From: Alphaproteobacteria bacterium
Lineage (GTDB): Bacteria; Pseudomonadota; Alphaproteobacteria; CAAHEQ01; UBA3637
Direction of reading: 5' to 3'
NCBI GenBank assembly: GCA_017960645.1
Contig: JAGCYU010000013.1
Coordinates: 47,901 to 111,900, forward strand
Length of the DNA: 64,000 nt
Positions within the stretch are counted from its first letter, which is position 1, and each line of letters opens with the position of its first letter. Positions 1 through 8,121 of the stretch are shown in pieces. A program made the translations under genes and the position numbers. A model generated the notes under the pieces. It did not search any database, was not told where the DNA came from, and saw nothing but the letters and a program-made list of their open reading frames with translations.

Positions 1-1619
<1,619 letters not shown>

Positions 1620-1688
1620 TTATCCTTAAGTGACAAAAACCTTGCTTTTTATCCAAAAATCGCATATACTACTCCCCGAAATCAGATA

Positions 1689-1765
1689 CGGAGTGTAGCG
1701 CAGCCTGGTAGCGCACTTGTCTGGGGGGCAAGTGGTCATGGGTTCAAATCCCGTCACTCCGACCA
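1689..1765 (+). tRNA. tRNA-Pro (anticodon GGG)
   Basis: The 77-base cloverleaf has CGGAGTG paired with CACTCCG, D arm AGCGCAGCCTGGTAGCG, anticodon stem CTTGT/GCAAG around CTGGGGG, T arm ATGGG-TTCAAAT-CCCGT and an encoded CCA. The last bases TCCGACCA recur at the right end of each of the next four cassettes, making this gene the anchor of a cassette array. Its transcription terminator is supplied by the first cassette. Confidence 0.97.
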
Positions 1766-1938
1766 CTAAACACAAGTCGTCTGAAAGGGCGACTTTTTCT
1801 TTTGTTTCCAAGCACTTATAAAAGTTCGAATGTTGAAAGCCCAAAAACAGCCATTTTTGCAAATTTACGAACTCTTGAAGCAAAAAATCCTTATTTTTCA
1901 ATACCCATCCCTTGGGAATCTAAAACTTCAATCCCAGG
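1766..1938 (+). repeat. Cassette left-end module, copy C1
   Basis: The order is: terminator hairpin AAGTCG...CGACTT plus T run (1774-1799); AGTTCGAATGTT; an inverted partner AAATTTACGAACT about 32 bases later; and a small hairpin CTTGGGA...TCCCAGG at the end. The same order occurs in the other six complete cassettes, with compensating base changes in the terminator stem. Confidence 0.85.
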
Positions 1939-1941
1939 AAT

Positions 1942-2511
1942 TTAGAATTTTATTTCCTTATTATTGATTGCTTTTAAAAGGTCATTTTTAAAATCATTAT
2001 GAGTACTATTTTTCAATATCAAAAAATGAAAATTATTATTGTTTAGAATCTGCTGATACGATTTTTTACGGTTGTCATCAATATAGGTATCTTTTCCACC
2101 CTCTAACCAATAAATGGGCGTTTTTGTTATTTTCTTATATGAGATGTTATAAGGTAAATCTCCATTGATACTGATAACACTGGATAATTCCATTTCTAGA
2201 CCAATGTGAACAGCCATACCACCACCTTGTGAATGTCCAATAAGGATGATATCTTTTGTATTTGCATGAAGATTGCTTAGTTGTTCTTTGATGTATTGCA
2301 AGGAATAAGTATAATCTTTAACAACTGCATCACGTCGTCCATCTTTTTCGAACTTATTAAACCATCTATATTTATCAATTTTATCAGGATGTTTAAAAGG
2401 AGCATTAAAAGTAATTAAATCAGCATCACAGAACTCGATAACTTCATGCATTAAATCACCATAGGCATTTTTATCAGATCCAGAACCATGTAAGAAGACT
2501 AATTTTTTCAT
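1942..2511 (-). CDS. Alpha/beta-hydrolase, small esterase-like
   Basis: A 189-residue protein of the serine alpha/beta-hydrolase fold. It starts MKKLVFLHGSGSDKNAYGDL with the oxyanion-loop HGSGS, has the nucleophile elbow GHSQGGG near residue 93, a likely acid at GGKDTYID and a likely histidine in STHNDF near the C-terminus. The length fits the phospholipase/carboxylesterase group; the substrate cannot be told. No signal peptide, so cytoplasmic. It is the second gene of a two-gene unit, 8 bases after the isochorismatase-like gene, both reading toward the tRNA within cassette C1. Confidence 0.8.
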   Translation of the reverse strand: MKKLVFLHGSGSDKNAYGDLMHEVIEFCDADLITFNAPFKHPDKIDKYRWFNKFEKDGRRDAVVKDYTYSLQYIKEQLSNLHANTKDIILIGHSQGGGMAVHIGLEMELSSVISINGDLPYNISYKKITKTPIYWLEGGKDTYIDDNRKKSYQQILNNNNFHFLILKNSTHNDFKNDLLKAINNKEIKF

Positions 2512-2519
2512 TTGTCATC

Positions 2520-2960
2520 CTATTTAATATTGTGTTTACCGATATTACGAGTGAGAAGCTTTAATCCCATTTTATGGAAAATTTGATTTTCGCTAAAACA
2601 ATATTTTTTTAACACTATTGGACGAATTCCTTTTTCAATCAAATCCAATGCAGTCTTATAAATACAAGCATCTGTATCAAAACCACATAAATGGATTTCA
2701 TCAAAATCTTTCATTTTGAAGTGATAAGAAGAATAACCTTTCTTTTTAAAGGTGAACGCTTTTGTGGCAGGAGTAAAAGCAAGCGCTTCATCATCATAAC
2801 CTGTCCAAGGCATCAATTTTAATAAAGGACTTCCTTTATTTTGAAATTGAGAAACAAAGACATATTCATATTGATTTTGAAGTTTTTCAATTTTTTGAGG
2901 AAGTTTACTTCTTCCCACAGCGGATTTTTGAACATCAATAATCAATAAAGCTTTTTTCAT
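2520..2960 (-). CDS. Isochorismatase-like cysteine hydrolase
   Basis: A 146-residue protein of the isochorismatase/nicotinamidase superfamily. Visible catalytic elements are the aspartate in LLIIDVQKSA near residue 9, a lysine in the FKKKGYS region, and the nucleophile cysteine in GFDTDACIYKTALD near residue 97. It is shorter than typical family members (170-210 residues), mainly in the first half, but the catalytic triad seems present. The substrate is unknown. It is first in a two-gene unit with the esterase and has a good Shine-Dalgarno (AAAAGGAGA) and its own sigma70-type promoter at the right end of cassette C1. Confidence 0.8.
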   Translation of the reverse strand: MKKALLIIDVQKSAVGRSKLPQKIEKLQNQYEYVFVSQFQNKGSPLLKLMPWTGYDDEALAFTPATKAFTFKKKGYSSYHFKMKDFDEIHLCGFDTDACIYKTALDLIEKGIRPIVLKKYCFSENQIFHKMGLKLLTRNIGKHNIK

Positions 2961-2981
2961 TTGCTCAGTCTCCTTTTGGTT

Positions 2982-3010
2982 ATTTTACATTATTCAAAAA
3001 TCTATGTCAA
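2982..3010 (-). promoter_or_regulatory. Promoter of the C1 gene pair
   Basis: TTGACA, 17 bases, TAAAAT on the minus strand, followed by an AAGGAG Shine-Dalgarno before the ATG at 2960. It lies just inside the right end of the cassette. Confidence 0.8.
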
Positions 3011-3051
3011 TATAAAATACTGGCTCGTGAATTGCGCATTCATTCCGACCA

Positions 3052-3224
3052 CTAAACACAAGTCGTCTGAAAGGGCGACTTTTTCTTTATTTTACAAACA
3101 CTTGTGCGAGTTCGCATGTTGAAGTATCAAAAACAGCCATTTTCTTAGATCTACGAACTTTTAAGTCAAAAAATCCTTATTTTTCAATACTCGTCCTCTG
3201 GGAGCCTCAACCCACCATCCCAGA
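3052..3224 (+). repeat. Cassette left-end module, copy C2
   Basis: Nearly identical to copy C4 (5798-5970) and related to C1 and C3. Contains the AAGTCGTC...GGCGACTT terminator, GCGAGTTCGCATGTT, the inverse ATCTACGAACTT, and TCTGGGA...TCCCAGA with a 14-base loop. Confidence 0.85.
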
Positions 3225-3233
3225 AAATAGTGC

Positions 3234-3262
3234 TTGATTTCATCCTTTTTATTATGTAAAAT
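3234..3262 (+). promoter_or_regulatory. Cassette C2 promoter
   Basis: TTGATT, 17 bases, TAAAAT. The same -35/-10 pair and spacing are kept in cassettes C3, D1 and D2. Confidence 0.8.
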
Positions 3263-3293
3263 GGCTTCAATATTTTTATTGGAAGGAATTACT

Positions 3294-4406
3294 ATGAAAA
3301 AGGTAAATTGGAAAAGCATTATTGGTTGGACAGTTGCTGCATTAGTCGCAGGTTTTATAGTATATTCTAACATGCAAGAGCAAAAGGCTTTACAGGAATC
3401 TGGGAAAAAAGTTGTATACGCAGTATTACCTTTAAGCGGACAGATAGCCAAGTATGGTAAGGATATGCAGAAAACAATGGAGATTTATGTCCAAAAGAAT
3501 AACCCTCCATTTCAAATTAAATTTTTGGATTCTGCGGGTGTTTCTGCAACAGCAGTTTCTGCTTTACAACAAGCCGCTTTATATGATAACAACCCGATTG
3601 TTATTTCATTGCCAACTCATATCAGTTCTGCACTTGCTCCCATTGTTGAGCAAAAAAATGGATTTCTGTTTGGAATCGCAACGCTTGCAGTCACTACGGA
3701 TTCAAAAAGTTTCCAACGTATGAGTCGTTGTGCAAAAGATGAAATTGGACCGTTAGGTGATTATATCTTAAAACATTTTAAGAAAATAGCCGTTGCTTAT
3801 ACACAAGATGACCACGGATTAAAAGATTATTCATACTTAAAAGATGCTTTAAAAGGTAGTAATGTTCAGATTGTTAGAGAAGTTATTGTAACGAGCACAG
3901 AAAGAGATGTAAGAAATGAAGCAGTTAAATTAATTTCATCAAAACCGGAAGCAGTTGTTGTTTTAGGACAAGCAATACAATCCTATCTCAACATTATCAA
4001 AGAATTAAAAAGACAAGATTATCAAGGACAAATTATGGCAGAGTGTAGTTTTACCAACCCACCTACATTTAATGCTTTGAATGGATATACTGAAAATGTT
4101 ATTTCATCTACTATGTCTGTTGAAATTGATATGGCCCAACCAAAAAGAATTGAGGAGTTAAGAACAGAGCTGAACAAGGATAATGTTCCGACATATTTCT
4201 TAACCGTTGAGGCTATTGATACACTTGATTTAATTGCTTACACTATCAATAATAATTTACCATTTTCACAAAAGACGTATGAACAAATGAAAAAATGGAA
4301 TGGAATTGCTGGGGATGTTATCTTTACTGGAAATGGTGATGCAAGTGTCTCATCATATCAATTAGCTAAAGTAAAAAACGGAAAGATTGTACCTGTTGAA
4401 AAATAG
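3294..4406 (+). CDS. Membrane-anchored periplasmic binding protein (LivK/ANF-receptor type), paralogue 1
   Basis: A 370-residue protein with the type-1 periplasmic-binding fold used by branched-chain amino-acid and related ABC uptake systems. Residues 1-30 (MKKVNWKSIIGWTVAALVAG...) form an uncleaved-looking membrane anchor: no signal-peptidase site or lipobox is obvious. Then come VVYAVLPLSGQIAKYGKDMQ (first strand and helix), KKIAVAYTQDDHGLKDYSYL and a C-terminal GDVIFTGNG segment typical of the family. The ATG at 3294 was chosen for its GGAAGGAATTACT Shine-Dalgarno; the frame is open further upstream. No permease or ATPase lies nearby, so the partner is unknown. Paralogues are in C3, D1 and D2. 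Confidence 0.82.
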   Translation: MKKVNWKSIIGWTVAALVAGFIVYSNMQEQKALQESGKKVVYAVLPLSGQIAKYGKDMQKTMEIYVQKNNPPFQIKFLDSAGVSATAVSALQQAALYDNNPIVISLPTHISSALAPIVEQKNGFLFGIATLAVTTDSKSFQRMSRCAKDEIGPLGDYILKHFKKIAVAYTQDDHGLKDYSYLKDALKGSNVQIVREVIVTSTERDVRNEAVKLISSKPEAVVVLGQAIQSYLNIIKELKRQDYQGQIMAECSFTNPPTFNALNGYTENVISSTMSVEIDMAQPKRIEELRTELNKDNVPTYFLTVEAIDTLDLIAYTINNNLPFSQKTYEQMKKWNGIAGDVIFTGNGDASVSSYQLAKVKNGKIVPVEK

Positions 4407-4438
4407 CTGGCTCGTGATTTGTGAGCTGATTCCGACCA

Positions 4439-4611
4439 CTAAACACAAGTCGTCTGAAAGGGCGACTTTTTCTTTTGTTTCCAAGCACTTATAAAAGTTC
4501 GAATGTTGAAAGCCCAAAAACAGCCATTTTTGCAAATTTACGAACTCTGAAAGCAAAAAATCCTTTAAAATCAATACTCATCCTCTGGGAGCCTCAACCC
4601 ACCATCCCAGA
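4439..4611 (+). repeat. Cassette left-end module, copy C3
   Basis: The first ~120 bases match copy C1 almost exactly, including AAAAGTTCGAATGTTGAAAG, while the distal hairpin (CTCTGGGAG...CATCCCAG) matches C2. This chimaeric pattern points to recombination between cassettes. Confidence 0.85.
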
Positions 4612-4620
4612 AAATAGGGC

Positions 4621-4649
4621 TTGATTTCATCCTACTTTTTATGTAAAAT
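4621..4649 (+). promoter_or_regulatory. Cassette C3 promoter
   Basis: TTGATT, 17 bases, TAAAAT; same architecture as cassette C2. Confidence 0.8.
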
Positions 4650-4679
4650 AACTTCAATATTTTGATGGAAGGAATTACT

Positions 4680-5765
4680 ATGAAAAAGCTAAATTGGAAA
4701 AGTATTGTTGGTTGGACAATCGCAGCATTGGTGGCTGGATTTATCGTCTATTCCAACATCCAAAAACAAAAGACATCCAATGAAAAGCCAAATATTTTGT
4801 TCATGGAATATCAAACTGGATTGGGAACAGCCAGTGATGCAATGAAAAAAATTATTGCTGCTTTCAAAGAAAACAATCCTAATCTTTCATTTAACTGGAT
4901 TGCCGTGGATACAGGATACAATCCTTCAACAGCTGTTTCCATCTTACAACAGCAATTAGCACTTCATAAAATTGATGCCGTTGTTTCTTTTGGATTTTTA
5001 ATCAACTCTGTTGTTTTACCTATAACACAAAAGGAAAATATACCAACAATAGCCCTTTATAACGCAGGTATGGAGAAGTTTGACGAATATAAAAATTATC
5101 AATCATTCAGCCACAGCCAAGAAGATTCCATAAAACCCATTGTTGATTTTATCAATAAAAATGTTCGTAAAGTAGCGGTCTTATATATTAATGATGTTTA
5201 TGGGCCAGTTGCATTGAATTATATTCAAAAAAACTATAAAGGTGGAGAAATTGTTTTTAAGGAAAGTTTTGAACCCAAAGACTTGGATACAAGAATTTTA
5301 GTTTATAAAGCACTTCAAGAAAATCCAGAGGCCATTTTAGTTTTAGGCTATGGCGCAGGATACAATAACATTTTAAGAATGTTAAAATCTAATGAATATA
5401 AAGGATATATCATTGCAGATTTAACTACTGGAAGCAGTTATCAAGAATATGTGCAAAATCCAGAGGTTTATAGGGATGTTTATTTTTCAGCCCCTAAAAT
5501 TAATACAGAAAGTGCTTCATATCGTAAGTTAATGACGACAAAAAATCATAATGAATTTTTACCAATCAATATGGTTTTATATGATGCATTTGATTATATT
5601 CAAAAAGCAGTTGATAACGGAAAAGGTCTAACACAAAATGACTTCTTAAAACAAGGTGAAAATCAGGGGATTGTTGAAACTGTGTTCCTGCCAAACGGAA
5701 GAAGTCAGGTAAAAATGGTTTTATCAAAATGGAACGATAGCAAGATTGTGCCGGTAGAGGAATGA
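4680..5765 (+). CDS. Membrane-anchored periplasmic binding protein, paralogue 2
   Basis: A 361-residue paralogue of the C2 protein. The anchor MKKLNWKSIVGWTIAALVAG is nearly identical, but the ligand-binding part is very different (NILFMEYQTGLGTASDAMKK, then RKVAVLYINDVYGPVAL and AILVLGYGAGYNNILRMLK). The C-terminus SKIVPVEE again resembles the other copies. The start at 4680 follows GGAAGGAATTACT as in the other copies. Conserved ends and a divergent middle suggest different ligands on a shared export/anchor module; the ligand is not identifiable from sequence alone. Confidence 0.82.
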   Translation: MKKLNWKSIVGWTIAALVAGFIVYSNIQKQKTSNEKPNILFMEYQTGLGTASDAMKKIIAAFKENNPNLSFNWIAVDTGYNPSTAVSILQQQLALHKIDAVVSFGFLINSVVLPITQKENIPTIALYNAGMEKFDEYKNYQSFSHSQEDSIKPIVDFINKNVRKVAVLYINDVYGPVALNYIQKNYKGGEIVFKESFEPKDLDTRILVYKALQENPEAILVLGYGAGYNNILRMLKSNEYKGYIIADLTTGSSYQEYVQNPEVYRDVYFSAPKINTESASYRKLMTTKNHNEFLPINMVLYDAFDYIQKAVDNGKGLTQNDFLKQGENQGIVETVFLPNGRSQVKMVLSKWNDSKIVPVEE

Positions 5766-5797
5766 TGAGTTCGTGATTTGTGAGTTGATTCCGACCA

Positions 5798-5970
5798 CTA
5801 AATACAAGTCGTCTGAAAGGGCGACTTTTTCTTTATTTTACAAACACTTGTGCGAGTTCGCATGTTGAAGTATCAAAAACAGCCATTTTCTTAGATTTAC
5901 GAACTTTTAAGTCAAAAAATCCTTATTTTTCAATACTCGTCCTCTGGGAACCTAAAACCACTATCCCAGA
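5798..5970 (+). repeat. Cassette left-end module, copy C4
   Basis: Almost identical to copy C2 through the CGAACTT element, then CTCTGGGAACC...TATCCCAGA. It is followed by a different promoter from the binding-protein cassettes. Confidence 0.85.
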
Positions 5971-6010
5971 AAAATTGATCTAAAAATTTAATTTATTTTG
6001 CAAAAATATA

Positions 6011-6063
6011 TTGACTTAACAGTAGTTTTTTTGTTTAATGAAACTGGTTACGAATGTGTAACC
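6011..6063 (+). promoter_or_regulatory. Cassette C4 promoter with small inverted repeat
   Basis: TTGACT, 17 bases, TTTAAT (6011-6039), followed by GGTTAC-N6-GTAACC at 6046-6063 in the predicted 5' leader, 19 bases before the start codon. The inverted repeat could be an operator or a small RNA hairpin. Confidence 0.65.
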
Positions 6064-6081
6064 CCAAAAAAGGAGATAAAC

Positions 6082-6825
6082 ATGGCTATATTTGAACATT
6101 TAAAAAATGCAAAAAAAGAAACAGAAATGAGAGATTCTACAGAAGATACTCCTATATCACAGGAAGACTTATTGGCTTTCAAAGAAGCGCATCCAGAAAA
6201 AGTTTTTCAAGTTAAAAAGATTCCAATTCCTGTATCACTTAAAAAAGTGAGCGGACAAGAAAAAGCTGTTACGACTGTATTGGCAAGAGATGGAAGACTC
6301 ATTGAAGAAACAATTCAAACTGCACAAGACGGATTTGCTATCGATACAAGAACCTGCATTAATGGTGCAAAAGATCAATATGCCAAAAAACCGGCAAAGG
6401 CAGGACCAAATGATTATACTGTGGATGATGGTAGGACTTTTGAAGACATGAAGCCGGGTGAAACTGCTGCTGCGCATACCGTCGGTGGTAAAGTGAGAAA
6501 TGCTTTTGTTGCAGAAAAGGATATGTGGATTGCAACATCATGGGGTGTACCTCAGCGCATTGGTAGGGGTGGTTTAATTACTTTTATGGGAAATGAAGCC
6601 ATTGGGAATAACAACCCTTGCGATTTGGTCATTCAAGAAGGTGATAAATCAGGTAAAACACCTTTAACTACGTATGCTTATAACATTGCAAAAGAATACG
6701 AAGCAACCTTTGGTAAAAAACCTGAAGGTGGTGTTAAATTATTTTTGGATGTTGCTTTAGAAGAAGATAAGAAAAATCCTTATCAGATGCAAATCATTTC
6801 CAGAGGAAATGTATTGGGCGGCTAA
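6082..6825 (+). CDS. Unrecognised cytoplasmic protein, 247 aa (cassette C4)
   Basis: I do not recognise this protein. The ATG at 6082 is preceded by AAAAAAGGAGATAAAC, so I use it instead of a longer upstream frame that overlaps the promoter. The N-terminal ~70 residues are charged and may be helical (MAIFEHLKNAKKETEMRD). From residue ~95 a more ordered domain follows, with GGKVRNAFVAEKDMWIATSW, RIGRGGLITFMGNEAIGNNN and a C-terminal GGVKLFLDVAL strand. There is no signal peptide or membrane segment. It is the only gene of cassette C4, has its own promoter and terminator, and lacks the binding-protein anchor. Confidence 0.6.
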   Translation: MAIFEHLKNAKKETEMRDSTEDTPISQEDLLAFKEAHPEKVFQVKKIPIPVSLKKVSGQEKAVTTVLARDGRLIEETIQTAQDGFAIDTRTCINGAKDQYAKKPAKAGPNDYTVDDGRTFEDMKPGETAAAHTVGGKVRNAFVAEKDMWIATSWGVPQRIGRGGLITFMGNEAIGNNNPCDLVIQEGDKSGKTPLTTYAYNIAKEYEATFGKKPEGGVKLFLDVALEEDKKNPYQMQIISRGNVLGG

Positions 6826-6836
6826 TTGAAAAATTT

Positions 6837-6870
6837 AACCTCATTTCGTGGTGAAATGAGGTTTTTTTTC
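6837..6870 (+). terminator. Terminator of the C4 gene
   Basis: AACCTCATTTC-gtg-GTGAAATGAGGTT followed by a run of T. Placed 12 bases after the stop codon, inside the cassette. Confidence 0.9.
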
Positions 6871-6980
6871 AGATCTTGAGTTCGTGATTTGTGAGTTGAT
6901 TCCGACCAATGGAAAAATCCTGTCTATCAGGGCTTTTTTATTGGTGGCAATGGTGGGCGAATAAAGCCATACTATGTGGT

Positions 6981-7340
6981 TTAACCGAATAAAACGAGCA
7001 ACCAAACAACAATAGCGTTAACATAAGCCACCAAAACCAACAAGCTGCCAATATCCTTTGCTTTTCCGGATAAAGGATGATATTTTTGGGAAATCCGATC
7101 TATAACGGCTTCTATTGCCGAATTTACCAGCTCCATCAACAAAATAAAAAACAATGAAAACAATAAAATCGCTCGTTCAAGCCCGGATAACGATAAAGAA
7201 AAGCATAAAAGGGCGCCCAAAATAAATATAACTAAATCCTGCCGAAAAGCCGCTTCTGTTTTGCAAACGACAACCCACCCTTTACCTGAATAAGTAAAAG
7301 CTTTTAAAATTCTTTTTAATCCTGTAGATGTATTTTTCAT
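6981..7340 (-). CDS. dgkA: Diacylglycerol kinase (prokaryotic, small membrane type)
   Basis: A 119-residue integral membrane kinase that recycles diacylglycerol to phosphatidate during envelope glycan synthesis. It has an N-terminal amphipathic segment (TGLKRILKAFTYSGKGW), the family signature with the acidic residues EAAFRQDL and MELVNSAIEAVIDRIS, and three hydrophobic helices. Length matches DgkA (about 120). The ATG at 7340 gives the right family N-terminus (MKNTSTGLKRIL) and sits 7 bases after a -10 box, so no leader and no Shine-Dalgarno. It reads toward the tRNA-Pro array. Confidence 0.93.
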   Translation of the reverse strand: MKNTSTGLKRILKAFTYSGKGWVVVCKTEAAFRQDLVIFILGALLCFSLSLSGLERAILLFSLFFILLMELVNSAIEAVIDRISQKYHPLSGKAKDIGSLLVLVAYVNAIVVWLLVLFG

Positions 7341-7347
7341 ACGAGAC

Positions 7348-7376
7348 ACTATAACCCATTTTTTTAATAAAAGCAA
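7348..7376 (-). promoter_or_regulatory. dgkA promoter, probably leaderless
   Basis: TTGCTT, 17 bases, TATAGT, 7 bases (GTCTCGT), ATG on the minus strand. Confidence 0.65.
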
Positions 7377-7399
7377 ACATTACACTAAAAAAAATGACT

Positions 7400-7882
7400 T
7401 CATTCCATGCATAAAGCATAATTAGAAATCTTTTCCCGCAGTGAGTTGGAGCCTCGTGTTTGGGTATTGTTTACCCCCACAGCACCTGAAGATAGAATAA
7501 CATAATAAGAACGCGATTCATCCACAGGCAAAGTTGTCCAAACTGTTGTGCTATCAATGCCTTTTGCATTAGCGCACGCTCCTGTAGCCGCATTCCATCC
7601 GCTGGGGATTCCTGGGCAAAGATTGGCAAAACTGACCATGTTGCGGCCAATAGATTTGCACCAAATGAGGGCGCTAAACCAATTCATCTTTTGAGGACTT
7701 TGACAAAAATTAAGGCCGTTGCAATGGGCGGCATCACAACCTTCATCTGTGGCATTGCGGGCTGTGATCCAGGTTCCGCCGACTGATTGACAGCCGGCTT
7801 CAGTCCATTCAATTGTGGTTTCTGCATGTGCAGCAGTTGCCACAGTTAATCCTAAAACCAATACAAATATATTTTTCTTCAT
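7400..7882 (-). CDS. Secreted cysteine-containing protein, C-type-lectin-like module (copy 1)
   Basis: A 160-residue protein with a signal peptide (MKKNIFVLVLGLTVATAAHA, cleavage after AHA). The mature part has paired cysteines and the motif FCQSPQKMNWFSALIWCKSIG, then CPGI, VWTTLP, SYYVILSSG and a terminal YALC. Similar motifs (WSAENFCDALG, WSAFTWCEAIG) recur in the region 17-21.6 kb. The arrangement resembles C-type-lectin-like folds, but this is inferred from motif order only. The gene is a tandem duplicate of 8122-8577. The start has a GGGGGAAAG Shine-Dalgarno. Likely periplasmic or surface-exposed; function unknown. Confidence 0.72.
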   Translation of the reverse strand: MKKNIFVLVLGLTVATAAHAETTIEWTEAGCQSVGGTWITARNATDEGCDAAHCNGLNFCQSPQKMNWFSALIWCKSIGRNMVSFANLCPGIPSGWNAATGACANAKGIDSTTVWTTLPVDESRSYYVILSSGAVGVNNTQTRGSNSLREKISNYALCME

Positions 7883-7931
7883 CTTTCCCCCGTTGTTGTT
7901 GAAGTTTTTGTCATTTCTCCCCCCATTAAAT

Positions 7932-8082
7932 CAAATACGATCGTTTTTGGTCAGAGAAAAACAAGGTGTTTGAGGTAGAAAAAGAAATTCATCTGAAACC
8001 CTTATATGATGGGAATTTCAGCCAGTTTTTAAGAATTTTTCAGAAAGGTCAAAAAAGGGCTTGACAAAAACGATCGTTTTTG
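7932..8082 (-). promoter_or_regulatory. Control region of lectin-like copy 1: two CGATCG palindromes 133 bp apart
   Basis: ACGATCGT occurs at 7937-7944 and, within the perfect 16-base palindrome AAAAACGATCGTTTTT, at 8070-8077. On the minus strand a TATAAG -10-like box lies between them. The same pair with identical spacing precedes copy 2. This looks like a double operator flanking a promoter; the regulator is not identified. Confidence 0.6.
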
Positions 8083-8121
8083 GCCAGCTGGAAGGCCTGT
8101 ATTTACAGGGGTTCCATTATT

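Larger units (their letters stand above)
1766..3051 (+). mobile_element. tRNA-Pro array, cassette C1 (esterase + isochorismatase-like pair)
   Basis: The unit begins directly after the tRNA CCA with the conserved terminator and left-end module and ends with CTCGTGAATTGCGCA, 7 bases, and a repeat of the tRNA end (ATTCCGACCA). Unlike the other complete cassettes its two genes point back toward the tRNA. Boundaries were set by the reiterated CCGACCA. Calling it mobile is an inference from the modular repeat structure; no recombinase is inside. Confidence 0.7.
3052..4438 (+). mobile_element. tRNA-Pro array, cassette C2 (binding protein)
   Basis: The unit runs from the base after one CCGACCA to the end of the next (TCCGACCA at 4431-4438). 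Left end: terminator, AGTTCG/CGAACT pair, CTGGGA...TCCCAG hairpin. Right end: CTCGTGATTTGTGAG, then the tRNA-end copy, about 30 bases after the gene's stop. One gene in the same direction as the tRNA. Confidence 0.75.
4439..5797 (+). mobile_element. tRNA-Pro array, cassette C3 (binding protein)
   Basis: The unit lies between successive CCGACCA copies (ends 4438 and 5797). Its left-end module is closer to C1 than to its neighbours C2 and C4, so the array is a mosaic rather than a simple tandem duplication. The right end reads GTTCGTGATTTGTGAG, 4 bases, TCCGACCA. Confidence 0.75.
5798..6908 (+). mobile_element. tRNA-Pro array, cassette C4 (unknown gene); right boundary of the array
   Basis: The last cassette: after its GTTCGTGATTTGTGAG motif and TCCGACCA (6901-6908) the next DNA is a different hairpin with a T run (ATCCTGTCTATCAGGGCTTTTTTA), unlike the cassette terminators. 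This looks like the original downstream terminator of tRNA-Pro, displaced about 5.1 kb by insertion. Confidence 0.72.

Noticed and set aside
1774..1799. GTCGTCTGAA in cassette terminators resembling the Neisseria DNA-uptake sequence (GCCGTCTGAA)
   Set aside because: It is confined to terminator stems at cassette starts, varies with compensatory changes, and is not spread across the window.
1766..3051. Classical integron with attC sites
   Set aside because: The cassette ends lack attC R'/R'' core sites (GTTRRRY) and no intI is present; anchoring at tRNA 3' ends is different.
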